Shown here piece after piece: positions 23,624 through 25,470 of a DNA stretch of 25,470 bases. The position numbers and the translations under genes were made by a program. The notes beneath the pieces were generated by a model. The model made no database searches. It had not been told where the DNA came from and was given only the letters and a program-made list of their open reading frames with translations. The stretch is taken from the NCBI GenBank assembly GCA_001642005.1, contig LWCA01000498.1, forward strand, positions 1 through 25,470, written 5' to 3'. This DNA comes from Intoshia linei. Taxonomy: Eukaryota; Orthonectida; Rhopaluridae. The stretch's first letter is position 1. The number at the start of each line of letters is the position of its first letter.

Positions 23624-24552
23624 CTAGTGTCTTCGACCTCTGGAATTTGATCGGGATCGTCGTCTAAATAATTATGAACGTTTCATCTTTTCTATACATA
23701 CCTATATCTTCGAGCATTTTTATGACATCTACGTAAAATATTGGGTGAAACTGGTTTAATGTGCATGAAATTGCAAAAACCACCTCTAGTGCATTCCCTA
23801 AAATGGTTAACTTTTAAAACAATTTAAAAACCCTGCATCATATTGTCTACAGCAAGCTTCACGGAAATCAGTGACTGGAGATAATTCGCAATTTAAAGCA
23901 CGCCCGTTAAACCATCGATCGTTGAGCGTTGTAACAGCCTTTTCAGCACCTTCTTCAGTTACATACTATAAAACTTTTATTTAAACTTTTAACCGTTTAC
24001 CTTGACATAAACATTTCCGACTAAATGATCACCCAAGTTGTCACACACGTTTAATTCTTCCAATTCTCCGTATTTTAATAATTCAACATAAACTTCTTCA
24101 TAAAAATCGTCGTAATGTTTTTGGACTTCCATTTCACTACCCATAAGATTTGTCGTGATAACTATTAAACAGATTAATATTAAAATGAGTAAATTATACT
24201 CAAAGATCCTTCTACGGCTTGCATAGTGTTTTGAGGGTTAAGGTACATGTTTTGAATCATTACTGTCTAAATATATTAATGTATGTTGCAAATTGCAATT
24301 TATTCCGCTATTATCCAAAAAACGACAATATAATACAATAAATATGGTTGATAATATTATATTAAATATACACACCTGACTAAAGGTAGGCTTATTATGT
24401 ATTCGTGAACATCTATCACCGTGTCTACAGGCACCAATTTTGAAATAAAATGAACAGTTTACTCTATAATTATAGCATAATATTTGTAATCAATTAACTC
24501 ATTATTACTTATCTTTTTCTGTACCAAAAATGGATGCCAAATATTCTGCCAT
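23624..24552 (-). CDS. U2AF1: U2 snRNP auxiliary factor small subunit (U2AF35), 7 exons
   Basis: Recognises the AG at the 3' splice site with U2AF65 during early spliceosome assembly in the nucleus. Exons on the minus strand: 24552-24509, 24463-24376, 24266-24200, 24161-24001, 23965-23832, 23797-23702, 23663-23624; the frame holds throughout and gives 209 aa. The start [18 protein letters not shown] is the family's invariant N-terminus. Zinc finger 1: C18, C27, C33, H37, with S34 of the AG-contacting surface. [22 protein letters not shown] and NDRWFNG, with the U2AF65-binding Trp at W138. Zinc finger 2: C159, C167, C173, H177, preceded by R160-Q161 in CCRQY. Numbering runs four residues ahead of human after about residue 70. 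The RS tail is tiny (about 15 residues against some 50 in human), ending RGRRH. Introns are 45, 109, 38, 35, 34 and 38 nt. The exon 3-4 junction (GSL-IITTN) is the least certain splice. Confidence 0.95.
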
Positions 24553-24843
24553 TCAATTGAAATATAAATTCTTCCTTAACAATAAATAAACTATCTTTTC
24601 AAGTTGAATTAATTACAAGTGTACTTTATTATATTTATTATGCAGTATTTCTCGAGCTAAAAGAAACATTTGTTTGAGATGAGGATACAGATAAACAAAT
24701 TTTTAGACTTTTATTGGAAAAGTTTAGTTTTGATTTATGATGGTTACGGTTAAGATAAAGCATATTAAGATGAATCAGTTAAAATAATGACACAAATATA
24801 ACGATTGGCAGATAAGAACTGATAAATTCATCTTAAATAAAAA
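24553..24843. other. 5' flank of U2AF1
   Basis: AT-rich, about 290 bp between the start codon and the tRNA-like relic. It must include the U2AF1 promoter, but no element is recognisable. Confidence 0.4.
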
Positions 24844-24920
24844 GATGTCCAAATCTTGATTCGAACGTAGCCACGCAGAATACAATTATATGACTATAAC
24901 CACTCTGCCTGTTAGACATC
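24844..24920 (-). ncRNA. tRNA-like relic or tRNA-derived SINE head
   Basis: Read on the minus strand it has an A-box-like GGCAGAGTGG near 24905-24896 and a B-box-like CGTTCGAATCA near 24868-24858. Terminal sequences gatgtctaa and ttggacatc can pair over 9 bp with one wobble. The D, anticodon and T stems do not form properly, so it is not a working tRNA. Either a decayed tRNA gene or the head of a SINE. No second copy is seen in this window. Confidence 0.4.
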
Positions 24921-24978
24921 ACAAGTGAGTTATATCAAAAGTATATATTCGAATCTCGATTAGTATGATAGCGATATA

Positions 24979-25470
24979 TAGGGCTCTCAAAAAACCGAAA
25001 ATTTTAAAACCGATTTTATTCGACTATCATTTATTATAAACCGGTTTTCAAAATTTTTAAGGACATAAATCCAAAGGAGACACAAATACAGTACTATTTA
25101 TTGTCACAAAAAAACAATCTTAATCTTCTTAATCCTTTAAAAATTTAATTAACCTTGAGAACTTGCTGGATGATCCACATCTTTTTAAAAACGATATTTT
25201 AAGAAACACAATGCATTGAGCGTTTTACTAGACAGACTTGTTCTAATGTTTGTATTGAATAATCCTGTAATTGAAAAAGCTCTTTCTGACTGGATGCTGG
25301 TCGCTTTGATTGTAAGCAATGCTCTATAAATTTTCTCAAGGCTTTTGCTTTTATTTAAAATTCCTTCAAAATATTTCAATTCTTTGGAGATTTCAAATTC
25401 ACTTGTGTCTATCTTAATCTTAGTCTCTTCATTCAATTTCTTAATTGCCTTAGTATATTCTCGCATGAGT
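24979..25470 (-). mobile_element. 3' end of a hAT transposon running off the window
   Basis: A candidate terminal inverted repeat TAGGGCTCTCAAAAAACCGA starts at 24979, with gcgatata as the presumed 8-bp target duplication outside it. Subterminal aaccg and aaccggtt motifs follow inward (25012-25045), then the transposase stop at 25185. The matching 5' end would lie to the right of the window. Confidence 0.6.
25185..25470 (-). CDS. hAT family transposase, C-terminal dimerisation domain (partial)
   Basis: The last 93 or so codons of a transposase whose N-terminal part lies beyond 25470. The conserved hAT C-terminal pattern is present: a helix leading to IKATSIQSERAFSITG, then a basic stretch with NIRTSLSS, then LNALCFLKYRF at the end. 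In active hAT proteins this region (SxxSERxFS...G) forms the dimer and oligomer interface beside the catalytic E. No stop or frameshift interrupts the visible part, so the copy may be fairly young. The ATG at 25466 is internal and not the real start. Confidence 0.85.
   Translation of the reverse strand, partial: LMREYTKAIKKLNEETKIKIDTSEFEISKELKYFEGILNKSKSLEKIYRALLTIKATSIQSERAFSITGLFNTNIRTSLSSKTLNALCFLKYRF

Noticed and set aside
24844-24920. Intact tRNA gene
   Set aside because: The A and B boxes and an end stem are suggestive, but the D, anticodon and T stems do not pair, so I call it only a relic.

Overview
The window looks like a small-genome, very AT-rich metazoan. Three genes can be rebuilt exon by exon, and all have close animal homologues: a Shaker/Kv1-type potassium channel, a DYRK1 (minibrain) protein kinase, and the splicing factor U2AF1 (U2AF35). 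Of their 14 introns, 10 are only 34-58 nt, so this is an animal with miniature introns. A simplified parasitic spiralian such as an orthonectid would fit, but that is inference; a myxozoan or dicyemid is less likely but not excluded from sequence alone.

Layout. 1-71 is probably the last exon of a gene running in from the left. About 72-11365 holds no gene I can support. It is AT-rich intergenic DNA with non-autonomous DNA transposons (a TA-flanked MITE at 4044-4197, a piggyBac-type TTAA MITE at 5567-5743), a foldback near 7257-7344, and dispersed repeats, one of which is nearly identical in inverted copies at 609-812 and 9590-9795. The Kv channel gene lies at 11366-13342 (+), with one intron. 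13490-15545 is repeat DNA split by a second piggyBac-type MITE. An unrecognised minus-strand gene (218 aa) lies at 15588-16244. 16345-18600 is a transposon graveyard: inverted repeat copies, a three-frame pogo/Tigger relic, a hAT MITE and a mariner-like MITE. A small minus-strand gene (76 aa) lies at 18722-18952.

DYRK1 (+, 8 exons, 19724-23527) and U2AF1 (-, 7 exons, 23624-24552) converge tail to tail with 96 bp between their stop codons and crossing polyadenylation signals. At the right edge are a tRNA-like pol III relic (24844-24920) and the 3' end of a hAT transposon, with one terminal repeat and the dimerisation domain, running off the window.

The genes do not form a pathway. U2AF1 is constitutive splicing machinery, DYRK1 is a regulatory kinase, and the channel is an excitability gene. 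What stands out is the splicing architecture (tiny introns, several GTT donors, one intron swollen to 1746 nt by repeats) and the layered transposon insertions. I see no operon, CRISPR array, rRNA gene, intact tRNA gene or bacterial feature.
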